From Lacticaseibacillus kribbianus (GTDB lineage: Bacteria; Bacillota; Bacilli; Lactobacillales; Lactobacillaceae), in the NCBI RefSeq assembly GCF_020180945.1, contig NZ_JAIPUL010000003.1, forward strand, positions 313,450 to 377,449: a stretch of 64,000 nt of DNA, given 5' to 3'. Below are positions 1 through 8,133 of the stretch, piece after piece. The notes beneath the pieces were generated by a model, which saw only the letters and a list, made by a program, of their open reading frames with translations, ran no database searches and was not told the origin of the DNA. Position 1 is the first letter of the stretch. Each line of letters starts with the position of its first letter. Made by a program: the position numbers and the translations under genes.

Positions 1-243
1 TACGCGATCAACCCGGCGACGGTGCTGCGCGGGATGAACGAGCTAGTCGACGCCGGCGTGATCGAGAAAAGGCGCGGCGTCGGGATGTTCGTCGTCCACG
101 GCGCCCGAGACCGGCTGGCTGCGGCACAGCAGGCCGAATTTTTCGCCGCGCAGGTGCCGCAGGTCGTGCGCCAGGCGCAGGCGCTGGGCATCACGGCGGC
201 GCAGCTGACCGCCGCCATCGAAAGGGAGTACAGCCATGAGTGA
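1..243 (+). CDS. GntR-family regulator, YtrA type (5' end missing)
   Basis: This is the C-terminal 80 residues of a winged-helix GntR regulator that begins before the window. The visible start, NPATVLRGMNELVDAGVIEKRR followed by GVGMFV, is the recognition helix and wing typical of the YtrA subfamily. The roughly 45-residue tail after the wing is too short for a ligand-binding domain, which also fits YtrA. Its stop overlaps the ATG of the ABC ATPase by 8 bases, so it is co-translated with the transporter it probably represses. Family assignment is from motif reading; the ligand is unknown, but cell-envelope stress is usual for this class. Confidence 0.85.
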   Translation, partial: YAINPATVLRGMNELVDAGVIEKRRGVGMFVVHGARDRLAAAQQAEFFAAQVPQVVRQAQALGITAAQLTAAIEREYSHE

Positions 244-1102
244 GATCAAGTTCAAGAACGTGACCAAGCGCTACGGGAACAAGCAGGTGCTGCGCGGCGT
301 CAACGCGACCTGGGAGGCGGGCAAGATCTACGCGCTGCTGGGCCGCAACGGCGCCGGCAAGAGCACGCTGATGCGCATCGTCAACAACCGCACCTTCGCC
401 ACCAGCGGCGCGGTGACCCTGGACGGCAAGTCGGTGGTCGAGAACGAAGCGGCGCAAAACCGCATCTTTCTGATGTCGTCCGCCCAGCTGTACCCGGCCG
501 ACCGCAGGCTGTCCTGGCTGTTTGCACTGACCCGCCGGATGTACGGCGGCTTCGACGACGCCCTGGCCACGCACCTGCTGGACGCCTTCGAGCTTCACGA
601 CACGGCCAAGATCGGCCAGCTCTCCACGGGCTACCAGACCATCGCCCGGCTGATCATCGCGCTGTGCGTGCCGTGTGACTTCGTACTGCTCGACGAGCCG
701 GTGCTCGGCCTCGACGCGCCGGCGCGGGAGCTTTTTTACCAGGAGCTGCTCGCGACCTACGCAGAGCGGCCGCGGACCTTCGTCATCGCGACGCACCTGA
801 TCGAGGAGGTCGCGGATCTGGTGGAAAACGTCAACGTGCTGGCCGGCGGCGAGATCGTGCTGGCCGAGGACGTCGCAACGGTGCTGGCCAAGGGCCGCAT
901 CGTGTCCGGTCCCGCCGGCCTGGTAACGGATTACCTGCGCGACACGCCGGTGATGCGCAAGCAGGCGCTGGGCGGGATGCTGACGGCCTACACGCTGGAC
1001 GCGCCGCTGGAGCGGCCGCTGCCGGCCGGCGTGACGCTCGCCGGCATGGACCTGCAGCGCCTGTTCATCGAGCTGACGCGGGGTGAGCGCCATGAAAAGT
1101 AA
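236..1102 (+). CDS. ABC transporter ATP-binding protein (YtrB-like)
   Basis: A 288-residue ABC ATPase. Walker A is GRNGAGKS at residues 36-43, the signature is LSTGYQ at 129-134 (a variant of LSGGQ), Walker B is FVLLDE at 149-154, and the switch histidine is H187 in IATHLIEE. It would energise the two membrane proteins encoded directly downstream. The region past residue 210 lacks a recognised domain. The GntR-ATPase-membrane subunit order matches Ytr/Bcr-type exporters that answer cell-wall antibiotics; the substrate here is not known. Confidence 0.92.
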   Translation: MSEIKFKNVTKRYGNKQVLRGVNATWEAGKIYALLGRNGAGKSTLMRIVNNRTFATSGAVTLDGKSVVENEAAQNRIFLMSSAQLYPADRRLSWLFALTRRMYGGFDDALATHLLDAFELHDTAKIGQLSTGYQTIARLIIALCVPCDFVLLDEPVLGLDAPARELFYQELLATYAERPRTFVIATHLIEEVADLVENVNVLAGGEIVLAEDVATVLAKGRIVSGPAGLVTDYLRDTPVMRKQALGGMLTAYTLDAPLERPLPAGVTLAGMDLQRLFIELTRGERHEK

Positions 1103-1805
1103 GGCGCTGTTTCGCAGCCTGGCCGGCACGGTGCTGGTCAGCATGGTGGTGATGGTCGTGACCACGGCGATCGTGATCGTGGGGCTGCCGCTGCTGTTGC
1201 ACCAGCACGACTTCAGCCTCGGCGACCTCCTGATTGCGATCGACGTGGCGTTCGGCGGCATGATGCTGATCGACGTCGGCGTCGACCAGGCCTTCCAAAA
1301 CGGGGTGACCCGGCGCACCATGCGGCGGGTCGGTGCTGCGCTTTTGCTGCCGCTGGTCGCGCTGGGGGCCGCCGCGCTGCTTGCGATGCAGGCGGTGGTG
1401 CGGCTGATCGGCGCCAATCCGGTCAGCCTGGTGACGCCGTACGTGACCGGCGTCTTCGGCGGGCCAATCTGGGCGGCGGTGCTGGCCGTGTTGGCCATGG
1501 GCCTGTTCGCGCTGCTCGGGGTGCTCGGCGGCCTGGCGATGCGCGGCCGCGGCAAGCGGGTGACCACCTGGGTCAGTGTGGTGGCCTTCACCGTCGCCGG
1601 GCTCTTGATCGGCACGGCGATGATTCTGGGCGACACGACGATTCACGCGGCGGTGTTGACCGCCCCGCGTCTGGCCATTGGGCTGCCGGCCGGTGGCGTT
1701 TCCGCGCGGCCGTGGCTGGCGACGCTGTGGCTGCTCGCGCTTGACGCGCTGGTCGGCTGGCTGGCCTGGCGCGGCGTGGCGCAGGTGGAAACGGGGGCGA
1801 AGTGA
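1092..1805 (+). CDS. ABC transporter membrane protein, subunit 1
   Basis: A 237-residue protein with about six hydrophobic segments, starting with a segment around residues 10-32 and ending near residue 225. It overlaps the ATPase gene by 11 bases. ATG 1092 is chosen because GGGGTGAG lies just upstream; an in-frame GTG lies at 1083. There is no soluble domain, so it is most likely a permease subunit or an immunity-type membrane partner of the ATPase. No closer family was recognised. Confidence 0.75.
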   Translation: MKSKALFRSLAGTVLVSMVVMVVTTAIVIVGLPLLLHQHDFSLGDLLIAIDVAFGGMMLIDVGVDQAFQNGVTRRTMRRVGAALLLPLVALGAAALLAMQAVVRLIGANPVSLVTPYVTGVFGGPIWAAVLAVLAMGLFALLGVLGGLAMRGRGKRVTTWVSVVAFTVAGLLIGTAMILGDTTIHAAVLTAPRLAIGLPAGGVSARPWLATLWLLALDALVGWLAWRGVAQVETGAK

Positions 1806-2719
1806 TGAAACGACGCGGCTTACTGAACGTTGAGCTCAAAGAGACACTGGCGATTCTCGGCGTTTTCCTGCTGGCGATGGCCGGCTTCACGGCGGCGTTT
1901 TGGGCGCTGTTCACCCTGATTCTGCCAAGCGACGGGCCCGACACGGTCGGCACTCCGCTGATCGTGCCGAGCGTCGTGCTGTTCCTGGCGGTCAGCGTGG
2001 TCAAGACGCCGCGCTGGCTGCGCCTGGCCGCGGTGATGGGGGCGGCGCGCCGCAGCGTTGCCGCCAGCGTCATGGCGACCTGGACGGTGCTCGCCGCCCT
2101 GATGACGGCCGTCATGTGGGGCTACGCGCGGCTGCTCGGGACGCCCGAGACCTTCCTGCACGAGCTGGGCTACCCGGGCGCCGAAACGGCGACTGTGTGG
2201 CTGGCCAACAGCCTGTTCATCTTCGCGCTTTTGATGAGCGCCGCCTTGATCGGCGTGTTCATCAACGCGCTGCACTACTACGTCAACCCGTACGCGTTCG
2301 GTGTCGCGGTGCTGGCGCTGCTCGCGGTGTTTTTCCTCGGCTTCGATCCGGTGGTGCAAGCCATTGCGCCGAGCGACAGCACGGCGGCCGCGCTCACGCG
2401 GGCGCTGGCCAGCGGGAGCTTCGACCACCAGTTGGGCGGTGCAGCGGCGACGCCGTGGCTTTTGCCCGGGCTGGCCTGGGCGCTGCTGGCGCTGCTGGTG
2501 CTGGCCGACTGCGTGCTGCTGCGCGGCGTCGACCTGCACGTGACCGGCGGCTTCTGGCAGCGGCTTTTGGGCGGCACCCATCGGCGCGCGGTGCAGGTGG
2601 TCCTGATCGCGGCGGCGGTGCTCGTGGTGCTGTTCGCGCCGGTGCTTTTGACCACGCGCGTGCTGTTCGTGATCGTCGTCACCGTGTTCCTGGCGCTGCC
2701 GATGATGAAGGAGGGGTGA
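1805..2719 (+). CDS. ABC transporter membrane protein, subunit 2
   Basis: A 304-residue polytopic protein with about seven hydrophobic segments; the last one carries LFVIVVTVFLALPMM near the C-terminus. It starts at the ATG that shares its A with the TGA of the preceding gene (an in-frame GTG is 3 bases upstream). The coupling points to equimolar expression with subunit 1. It is probably the second half of a heteromeric permease; the substrate cannot be read from the sequence. Confidence 0.75.
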   Translation: MKRRGLLNVELKETLAILGVFLLAMAGFTAAFWALFTLILPSDGPDTVGTPLIVPSVVLFLAVSVVKTPRWLRLAAVMGAARRSVAASVMATWTVLAALMTAVMWGYARLLGTPETFLHELGYPGAETATVWLANSLFIFALLMSAALIGVFINALHYYVNPYAFGVAVLALLAVFFLGFDPVVQAIAPSDSTAAALTRALASGSFDHQLGGAAATPWLLPGLAWALLALLVLADCVLLRGVDLHVTGGFWQRLLGGTHRRAVQVVLIAAAVLVVLFAPVLLTTRVLFVIVVTVFLALPMMKEG

Positions 2720-2722
2720 CGG

Positions 2723-2884
2723 ATGGTTAGAAAGATTACGGGCACGGTGCTGGCCCTGGCGCTGCTGGCGGCCCTTGCGCTGACCACCAGCTGGCCGCTG
2801 CGCATGGCGGTGGCCTGCGCACTGTTGGTCGCCATCTGGTGGCCGGAAAAGGAGATAACGAATGAATACGAATCCAACCAATAA
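2723..2884 (+). CDS. 53-residue membrane protein
   Basis: A very small open frame directly after the second permease gene, with the strong site GGAGGGGTGACGG before its ATG. It encodes a basic N-terminus (MVRKITG) and two hydrophobic stretches, about residues 8-22 and 26-40, then a polar tail. Its last 23 bases overlap the next small gene in another frame, which argues for translational coupling. No family was recognised; it is probably a transporter-associated micropeptide. Confidence 0.6.
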   Translation: MVRKITGTVLALALLAALALTTSWPLRMAVACALLVAIWWPEKEITNEYESNQ

Positions 2885-3062
2885 CCGCCCGGGCCTCGGC
2901 TCGCTGATTCTGGACCTGCTGCTGGTCGTCGTCTCGACGGCGACGCTTTTGCGGGTGCTGCGCGACCCGCTGGGCTCGCCGATCACCTACGCGGTGGCCG
3001 CGGTCATCGCGGTCGCCGGCCTGGCGCTGACCATTGTGCGCTACCTGCGCGGGCGCAAGTAG
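2862..3062 (+). CDS. 66-residue membrane protein
   Basis: The last gene of the operon, preceded by AAGGAGATAACGA. It has an Asn/Pro-rich start, two hydrophobic segments (about residues 13-30 and 40-58) and the basic end RYLRGRK, as expected for a hairpin membrane protein with both ends in the cytoplasm. No family was recognised. Its position after two permease subunits suggests a role in assembly or regulation of that complex. Confidence 0.65.
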   Translation: MNTNPTNNRPGLGSLILDLLLVVVSTATLLRVLRDPLGSPITYAVAAVIAVAGLALTIVRYLRGRK

Positions 3063-3084
3063 CGGCCGAGTGAGTGAGGATAAG

Positions 3085-3113
3085 GCGCGTCTGCCGATGG
3101 CAGGCGCGTTTTT
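3085..3113 (+). terminator. Rho-independent terminator of the Ytr-like operon
   Basis: CGCGTCTGCC and GGCAGGCGCG form a 10-pair stem with one G-U pair, followed by TTTTT. It lies 22 bases after the last operon gene. Confidence 0.85.
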
Positions 3114-3132
3114 GCGTGAGCGAGGGCAAAAC

Positions 3133-3155
3133 AAAAACCGCGTCCAGCGGCGCGG
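3133..3155 (-). terminator. Terminator of the Abi gene
   Basis: Read on the minus strand, CCGCG and CGCGG enclose an 8-base loop and are followed by TTTTTGTTT. It sits 27 bases after the Abi stop codon. Its last 16 bases are identical to the terminator end of the leader RNA upstream of the same gene. Confidence 0.75.
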
Positions 3156-3181
3156 ATAATTCGAGCACTCGACTGACACAC

Positions 3182-4165
3182 TTAGACAGCGAGTGCTTGC
3201 GCGAAATTCTGGGGGAAATTCATGTCCTGCAGAATGGCGTTGAACGACACCGACTTGAATTGGTCACGGTAGGTGGTAATCAGCTTGGTGACCTCGACCA
3301 CCAAGCGTTCATAGTCTGGACGGGGTAGCACCAGCTTCAGACTGAAGATTAGTTCAAAGACGCCGGCCTGACTGTGCAGAATCACGTCCTTTCGCTGCAG
3401 GGCCTGCTTGATGGGATACATCTTGGTGCTCTTGTTCAGGTGGCGCGAAAACGTGATTTCTCCGTGTGCGACGGCGTTGCGGAATGTGTTGACGATTTTG
3501 TTGATGGCAAGGAGTGCTTCGATAGGTGTCGTTGAATACTGTTCTAGATGATACGCGGTAGTCCGCTGCTGGGTGAAGTCTTTAGCAATTTTTAGTTGCA
3601 GACTTTCCGTCAGATTGGCATAAAAGTAGTTCAGTTCACCGAAAGTCATAAAATTGACAAGGACCCAGAGTGGAACATGACCGTGCTTATTCACATAGTG
3701 CTTGACCGCATTCTCCTCGTCGTGCTGGCGCCACTGTGCCTGAAGCTCCCGTGAAAGCGAGCTGATTGTGCCAACAACCATCCCGGTCTGATGTGGGTCA
3801 CGGTTGTACTTATCTATTGCAAGGTAGGCATTGGCCTCTGGATAGGCTTCAGAGAATTTGTACGAAATTTCGGCACCGAGAACAGACTCGTACTTAAGCA
3901 GTGAGCGGTATAGTGTCGCACGTAAATCCGCATCGAAATTATACAGAGCAAGTATTTCGTTGAACGAAGATCCTGTGGCGTAATGTTCTGGATGAATCAC
4001 CTCACCACTCGAATCCCGCTGCAGAAAACTCCATTTATACCCGTTAATGACGGCATAATAGCCGATTTCTTCTAATGCATGTACCGCGTTGGAGTCGACC
4101 TTCAGGCCACGTGATTGCAGAATTTGAATCTGCTGTGCATGGGTTGTGAAAGGCTTTGAGTTCAT
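3182..4165 (-). CDS. Abi_2/AbiF-like abortive infection protein (HEPN RNase)
   Basis: A 327-residue protein with hallmarks of the Abi_2 (AbiD/AbiF) family: IGYYAVINGY at 34-43, then LYNFDADLRATL at 74-85, and a C-terminal RNAVAH at 229-234. That last motif fits the R-x4-6-H catalytic motif of HEPN ribonucleases with the usual polar residue after R. ATG 4165 is chosen for the GGAGG seven bases upstream; a GTG six bases further up is possible. The gene is visibly richer in A+T than its neighbours, suggesting transfer. A promoter-driven, terminator-ended leader RNA precedes it. Family members cause abortive infection, and AbiF relatives have been linked to an RNA antitoxin, so this is read as the toxin of an RNA-controlled defence locus. 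Activity is inferred. Confidence 0.85.
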   Translation of the reverse strand: MNSKPFTTHAQQIQILQSRGLKVDSNAVHALEEIGYYAVINGYKWSFLQRDSSGEVIHPEHYATGSSFNEILALYNFDADLRATLYRSLLKYESVLGAEISYKFSEAYPEANAYLAIDKYNRDPHQTGMVVGTISSLSRELQAQWRQHDEENAVKHYVNKHGHVPLWVLVNFMTFGELNYFYANLTESLQLKIAKDFTQQRTTAYHLEQYSTTPIEALLAINKIVNTFRNAVAHGEITFSRHLNKSTKMYPIKQALQRKDVILHSQAGVFELIFSLKLVLPRPDYERLVVEVTKLITTYRDQFKSVSFNAILQDMNFPQNFAQALAV

Positions 4166-4192
4166 CAGCACACCTCCAAAAAGGGGTAAACA

Positions 4193-4288
4193 AAAACCGC
4201 GTCAATCAGCGCAACGAAGGCGCTGACGATCACGGTTTTGCTAGTCCAGCACCTACTCCTGGGGCCCTCCGGACTTGATCTCGTGTTT
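4193..4288 (-). ncRNA. Leader ncRNA upstream of Abi gene (candidate RNA antitoxin)
   Basis: Read on the minus strand, a consensus-like promoter leads into about 95 bases of structured sequence ending at a terminator, all before the Abi ribosome site. The 5' part can close AGTCC with GGACT around a C/G-rich internal region. The 3' part (4193-4239) is a long hairpin with 18 of 20 positions paired and loop CTTCGTT, running into TTTTTGTTT. Promoter, structured RNA, leaky terminator, then toxin is the arrangement of RNA-antitoxin systems. I recall a published 'abiF RNA motif' beside this protein family; whether this sequence matches its model needs a covariance search. Confidence 0.6.
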
Positions 4289-4319
4289 ATAGTATGCCGG
4301 GTTGGATTCTAGGTGTCAA
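4289..4319 (-). promoter_or_regulatory. Promoter of the Abi leader RNA
   Basis: On the minus strand a perfect TTGACA (4314-4319) is followed by CATACT with a 17-base spacer, or TACTAT with 19. Transcription would begin near 4285 and run first into the structured RNA. Confidence 0.65.
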
Positions 4320-4380
4320 CCTTTTGAAAGGGAATCCTAATCTGACGCGGTTTGACGGCGAAAAAAGGGTTTCGCCCTGG

Positions 4381-4502
4381 TTCGTCGGGCTACGCAAGGC
4401 AACGCGGGAGCACATAACTAGGGCCGGCACTCGAAGCAAAGAACGCTTCAAGCGCCGACCCTACGTTATGTGTCCCGCTAAGTGCGCCTTGCTCCGCTCT
4501 GG
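4381..4502 (+). repeat. Family 1 hairpin repeat, single unit
   Basis: The unit opens with CGTCGGGCTACGCAAGGC and closes with GCGCCTTGCTCCGCTCTGG. The two halves pair along almost their whole length: GCAAGGC with GCCTTGC, CGCGGGA with TCCCGC, CACATAAC with GTTATGTG, and GAAGC with GCTTC at the tip. Just before it, TTTCGCCCTGG looks like the tail of a preceding unit, so this may be a decayed tandem array. It abuts the 3' end of the dipeptidase gene. Confidence 0.85.
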
Positions 4503-4504
4503 GT

Positions 4505-5923
4505 CTAGTCGTGCAGCGTGAACTGCAGGGCCATCCGCGGTGCGGCGAGCTCGACCATCTGGCCCAGCAGCTTGTTGCTGTTCTTGAAGGAGAGGTCGGC
4601 CATCTTGGCGTTGGCCTCGGTCAGGTAGGCCTTCAGGTCGGCCTGGTCTGCGGCCGCGGCGTCGGTCTGGCGCTGCAGGTAGCGGCACTGGGCGACGGTG
4701 TTCTCCTCGAAGACGTTCTCCTGGTCCTCGAACAGCGTGAAGTCGGTGTCGCCGAACGTCGCCATCAGGTTGGACAGCCAGTACATCTTGGTCGGGTCGA
4801 ACTCGGCCGTGGTGTCGCGGTAGGTCGCCGGCGTGTCGTTGACGTTGGCGTAGAACGGAATCACCGCGTTGAAGGTGTTCGGCCCGAACGCCAGCCAGTG
4901 GATGCCCGCCAGCGCCGCCGGGACGTTGTTGCGGATCTGCAGGATGTGCAGCTCCTGGTTGCGGTTGATGCCGATCGGGCGGAACCGCTTTTTCTCCTCG
5001 GCCGTGCCCTGGCCGCCGTACACGTCGTACGGGGTGTTCTGGTAGTGCGAGGAGAGCACGAGCTTGACGTCCTCAATCGAGATCTTGTGCGGGGTCCGGC
5101 AGATGAACGGCAGGTCCTGGTCGATCGGGGTGGTGTCGAATTCGGGGTTGAAGTACTTCTGGCCGTACCAGGCGCGCGGGTTGTTGTAGCGGGTGTCCTT
5201 GAAGGAGGCCGAGCCGAAAATGTGGCGGAGGTTGTAGCCTTCCGGATCCGGGTTCAGCTGGTTGTCATCGACCAGCTCCTTCAGGTCGCTGGAGCACAGG
5301 GTGTCTGCGGAGTCGAAGTCGAAGTCGGTGATGTTGAAGCGGTTCGGGGCGACCACGTAGGCGTCGTCGGGGATGCGCACGGCGGCCCAGTGGTGGCCGG
5401 CGATGCTTTCGAAGTACCAGACCTCATCCTTATCGGCGAAGCAGATGCCGTTGGTCTCGTAGGTGCCGTACTCGGTCAAAAGGGCACCGAGGCGTTCCAC
5501 GCCTTCGCGGGCGCTGTGGATGTACGGCAGCGTGATGGTCGGCATGTCCTCCTCGCCGAGGCCGTCGTCCACCAGCGGGTCGATGCCGAGAATCCGGCTG
5601 TTGGTGGTGATGGTTTCCGTGGAGGTCATCGCGACGTTTTCACTGTTGATGCCGGCGGCCGCCCACAGGCCGTGGCCGTCAACGGCCTCCGGGGTGGACG
5701 TGTAGGCCAGCGGGTTGTCCGGCAGGTCGATGGCGAAGGTGCTCAGCACGCTCTGGTAGTGGCGCGGCTGCTTGTCCGGCGTCACCAGGACGAACTTCTG
5801 CGGGTGCAGCGGGGCGTTGCCGTCCTCGTTGCGTGCGATGATGGTCGACCCGTCCAGGCTGGCCTTTTTGCCGACAAGAATGGTGGTGCAGGAACCTTTG
5901 ATGCGCTTGGTCAATTCGCTCAA
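4505..5923 (-). CDS. pepD: C69-family dipeptidase
   Basis: A 472-residue peptidase of family C69 (U34). The N-terminus [25 protein letters not shown] contains C12, the expected nucleophile of this Ntn-hydrolase fold, followed by the conserved Asn-Glu-Asp. Length matches lactobacillar PepD-type dipeptidases, which split dipeptides in the cytoplasm. No ATG exists near the start; TTG 5923 has a purine-rich stretch immediately before it, and TTG 5914 would have better spacing, so the start is uncertain by three codons. It is a single-gene unit ending beside a family 1 hairpin repeat. Confidence 0.88.
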   Translation of the reverse strand: MSELTKRIKGSCTTILVGKKASLDGSTIIARNEDGNAPLHPQKFVLVTPDKQPRHYQSVLSTFAIDLPDNPLAYTSTPEAVDGHGLWAAAGINSENVAMTSTETITTNSRILGIDPLVDDGLGEEDMPTITLPYIHSAREGVERLGALLTEYGTYETNGICFADKDEVWYFESIAGHHWAAVRIPDDAYVVAPNRFNITDFDFDSADTLCSSDLKELVDDNQLNPDPEGYNLRHIFGSASFKDTRYNNPRAWYGQKYFNPEFDTTPIDQDLPFICRTPHKISIEDVKLVLSSHYQNTPYDVYGGQGTAEEKKRFRPIGINRNQELHILQIRNNVPAALAGIHWLAFGPNTFNAVIPFYANVNDTPATYRDTTAEFDPTKMYWLSNLMATFGDTDFTLFEDQENVFEENTVAQCRYLQRQTDAAAADQADLKAYLTEANAKMADLSFKNSNKLLGQMVELAAPRMALQFTLHD

Positions 5924-5990
5924 CTCTTTTCTGAATGATGCTTCTATTGTAAGCCGTTCACGCGTGGTATGCTACCTAAGAGGTGATACG

Positions 5991-6701
5991 ATGAAAAAAT
6001 GGCAGCGCTGGCTGCTCAGCTTCGCGATTGCGCTGGCCGCCGTGGCGGCGATCGGCCACGTCGCCCTGACACGCCAGGCCCACGCGCCGGCGCCGGCGGC
6101 CCGAGTCGCGCAAAAGGCCGCGACGACGACCAATGGCACGCTTTACTTCGGCCCCAAGCAGGCCGAGCTGACGGTGGTGGTGTACCCCGGCGCGTTCGTG
6201 GATCCGGGGGCGTACAGCATCTGGGCCAAGCAGGTCGCCGCGGCGGGCTACCGCGTGGCCATCGTCAGCTTTCCCTACGACTTGGCCGTGCTCGGCGCCA
6301 ACCGGGCGGACCGCGTGGTGCGGCCCAAGCAGCGCTACGTGATCGGCGGTCACTCGCTGGGCGGCGTGATGGCCAGCCGCTACGCCAGGGCGCACAAAGA
6401 CGGCCTGGCCGGCGTGTTTTTCCTGGCCAGCTACCCGGACGCCAAGGGTGCGCTGAGTTCGGTGCCGGTGCTGTCCTTGACCGGCAGCCGCGACGGCGTG
6501 CTGGACTGGGCCGCCTACAAGAAGGCCAAGGCCGACCTGCCGGCGGACGCAATCTACCGGCAGCTTGCGGGCGGCAACCACGCGGGCTTCGGCGCGTACG
6601 GCAAGCAGGCCGGCGACAAAACCGCGCACGTCAGCAACACGGCCCAGCAGCGCTGGATCGCCGCTCAGCTGGTGGCGTGGCTGAAGACGCTGCGTAACTA
6701 G
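5991..6701 (+). CDS. Membrane-anchored alpha/beta hydrolase
   Basis: A 236-residue protein. Residues 4-26 form a hydrophobic anchor or uncleaved signal (RWLLSFAIALAAVAAIGHVAL). The hydrolase domain follows, with nucleophile motif GGHSLGG, an acidic partner probably in SRDGVLD and a histidine in GGNHAGFG. It resembles the cell-surface alpha/beta hydrolases (PF12695-like) often seen in lactobacilli. GAGGTGATACG precedes the ATG. The substrate is unknown; acting outside the membrane is inferred from the anchor. Confidence 0.8.
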   Translation: MKKWQRWLLSFAIALAAVAAIGHVALTRQAHAPAPAARVAQKAATTTNGTLYFGPKQAELTVVVYPGAFVDPGAYSIWAKQVAAAGYRVAIVSFPYDLAVLGANRADRVVRPKQRYVIGGHSLGGVMASRYARAHKDGLAGVFFLASYPDAKGALSSVPVLSLTGSRDGVLDWAAYKKAKADLPADAIYRQLAGGNHAGFGAYGKQAGDKTAHVSNTAQQRWIAAQLVAWLKTLRN

Positions 6702-6706
6702 ACAAC

Positions 6707-6740
6707 AAGAAGCCCCTGCTCACGCGAGCAGGGGCTTCTT
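6707..6740 (+). terminator. Terminator after the hydrolase
   Basis: AAGAAGCCCCTGCTC pairs perfectly with GAGCAGGGGCTTCTT across a 4-base loop. The U-run is weak, but the 15-pair stem lies 5 bases after the stop codon. It could act in either direction. Confidence 0.75.
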
Positions 6741-6879
6741 GGCGGCGCGGGGGGTGCGCCTTGGTTTGCTTTGGAGGAGAGAGGTTGTCATCTCTATGTC
6801 TAATAGATTACCAGCCAGTTGCGACCAAAGTGTGAGGATTTCATCAAGAAAAGTTAAGGATGCTAAACTTTTGGTTACG

Positions 6880-7707
6880 TCAGGCGAGGTCCGGGAACAG
6901 ACGGCGCGCGATCTCGGTGATCGGCGAGTCGTTGTTGGTTGCGTCGAGCACCAGCCCGGCCGCCGCCTTCACCGCCGGAATCGCGTTTTGCACCGCGACG
7001 CCCAGGCCGACCTTCGTCAGCATACTCAGGTCGTTGGAGTTGTCGCCCAGCGCGATGATCTCGTCTCGCGCGACGCCAATCTGATCGCCCAGCGCCAGCG
7101 CCGCCTCGCCCTTGTCGATGCCCGCGGGGTTGAACTCCACGTAGCGGTTGGAGGAGTAGGTGACCGTCAGAGGTGCCGCCACTTCGGCCGCCACCCGGTC
7201 CTTCAGCGCGGCGCGCAGGGGCAGGTCGCGGTTTTCAAAAATCACCTTGGCGATTGCGCGGTCCGCGAAGCCACTGAGGTCGGCGATGGCGAGCTCTTCA
7301 TACGCGACGCCGCGGTTGGCCAGGTAGCCGCGCTCGTCGGCGTTGGCGTTGACCACGTAGACGTGGTGCATCGTGTAGACGTGCGCGCAGAAGTCGCCGC
7401 TCGTCATCGCCAGGCGGAAAATCCGGTCGGCGACTTCGTGGTCCAGCGCGTGCTGGATCAGGATGCGGTTGCCGGCGTTTTCGACCGTTGCGCCGCCGTT
7501 GTAGGAGATGACGTATTGGCCGGCAAGCCCAGCCAGCCCCAGCGTCGTCACCAGCGGCTGCACCGACGCGAAGCCGCGGCCGGTGTTGGGCACGAACTTG
7601 ACGCCGGCCTCCCGCAGCCGCGCGATGGTCTCGATGTCTTGGGCGGACACCGCCCCGTCGTCTTGCAGCAGGCTTTCGTCCAGGTCACTCACAATCATTT
7701 TGTACAT
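6880..7707 (-). CDS. Cof-type HAD-superfamily phosphatase
   Basis: A 275-residue hydrolase. Motif I is VSDLDESLL near residue 7 (DxDxS in place of the common DxDGT), and the C-terminal motif ALGDNSNDLSML carries the GDxxND acidic pair that binds magnesium. The intermediate cap domain is of the C2 type found in Cof/YidA proteins that dephosphorylate sugar phosphates. ATG 7707 is preceded by GGAGGGAACGCT. It is monocistronic. The substrate cannot be deduced. Confidence 0.9.
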   Translation of the reverse strand: MYKMIVSDLDESLLQDDGAVSAQDIETIARLREAGVKFVPNTGRGFASVQPLVTTLGLAGLAGQYVISYNGGATVENAGNRILIQHALDHEVADRIFRLAMTSGDFCAHVYTMHHVYVVNANADERGYLANRGVAYEELAIADLSGFADRAIAKVIFENRDLPLRAALKDRVAAEVAAPLTVTYSSNRYVEFNPAGIDKGEAALALGDQIGVARDEIIALGDNSNDLSMLTKVGLGVAVQNAIPAVKAAAGLVLDATNNDSPITEIARRLFPDLA

Positions 7708-7870
7708 AGCGTTCCCTCCGTGTGTGCCTCCAGCATACCACACGACAAGCGTCACGGTTTCGCCAAAAAATCGTCACATTCGCCGTGTAGTCTCTTAGAC
7801 ATAGGGGCGGCCCGCCGCCCCTATCCCAACCACTTTTCTTCAATCGTACGCGGCCAGCCCAGGCCGCTTA

Positions 7871-7901
7871 CCCCCGCAGTCGCCAGCTGCGGGGGCTTTT
7901 T
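7871..7901 (+). terminator. Orphan terminator
   Basis: CCCCCGCAG and CTGCGGGGG form a perfect 9-pair stem followed by CTTTTT. No gene on the plus strand ends just upstream, so it may close an unannotated short transcript or be a relic. A second palindrome, ATAGGGGCGG/CCGCCCCTAT, lies at 7801-7824. Confidence 0.6.
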
Positions 7902-7907
7902 GCAACC

Positions 7908-7973
7908 CAGGGCGGAGTGCGTCGCACTTAGCCAGCCCTTGCCGAACGAGCCGGCATTGCGGAGCGGAGCCCG
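7908..7973 (-). repeat. Family 1 hairpin repeat, short derivative
   Basis: Read on the minus strand it begins CGGGCTCCGCTCCGC and ends GCTAAGTGCG...CTCCGCCCTGG, the same ends as the full units, but the middle is only about half the usual length. It lies next to the family 2 element at 8134. Confidence 0.6.
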
Positions 7974-8133
7974 TTTGAATCTAGGATGGAGAAGCGAGCA
8001 TTTGGCGGATTGAGTCGTTTGGCACCGACGGCGTGCCATAGTAGCCGCACAAAGTGACCAAACTCAACGGACGGAATAACGCTGCGGCTTGGGTTGCCCA
8101 ACCCGACTACTGGGTGACCTCTGACCAACTGTG

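Noticed and set aside
3129-4203. 16-base direct repeat as a transposon target duplication around the Abi gene
   Set aside because: Both copies are functional parts of terminators on the same strand, and no terminal inverted repeats or transposase are present; duplication or conversion of a terminator end is simpler.
7974-8133. Additional decayed beta element before copy 1
   Set aside because: CCGCACAAAGTGACC and a broken TTGAGT..CCAAACTCAA pairing resemble parts of the beta pattern, but the constant loop is absent, so the evidence is too thin.
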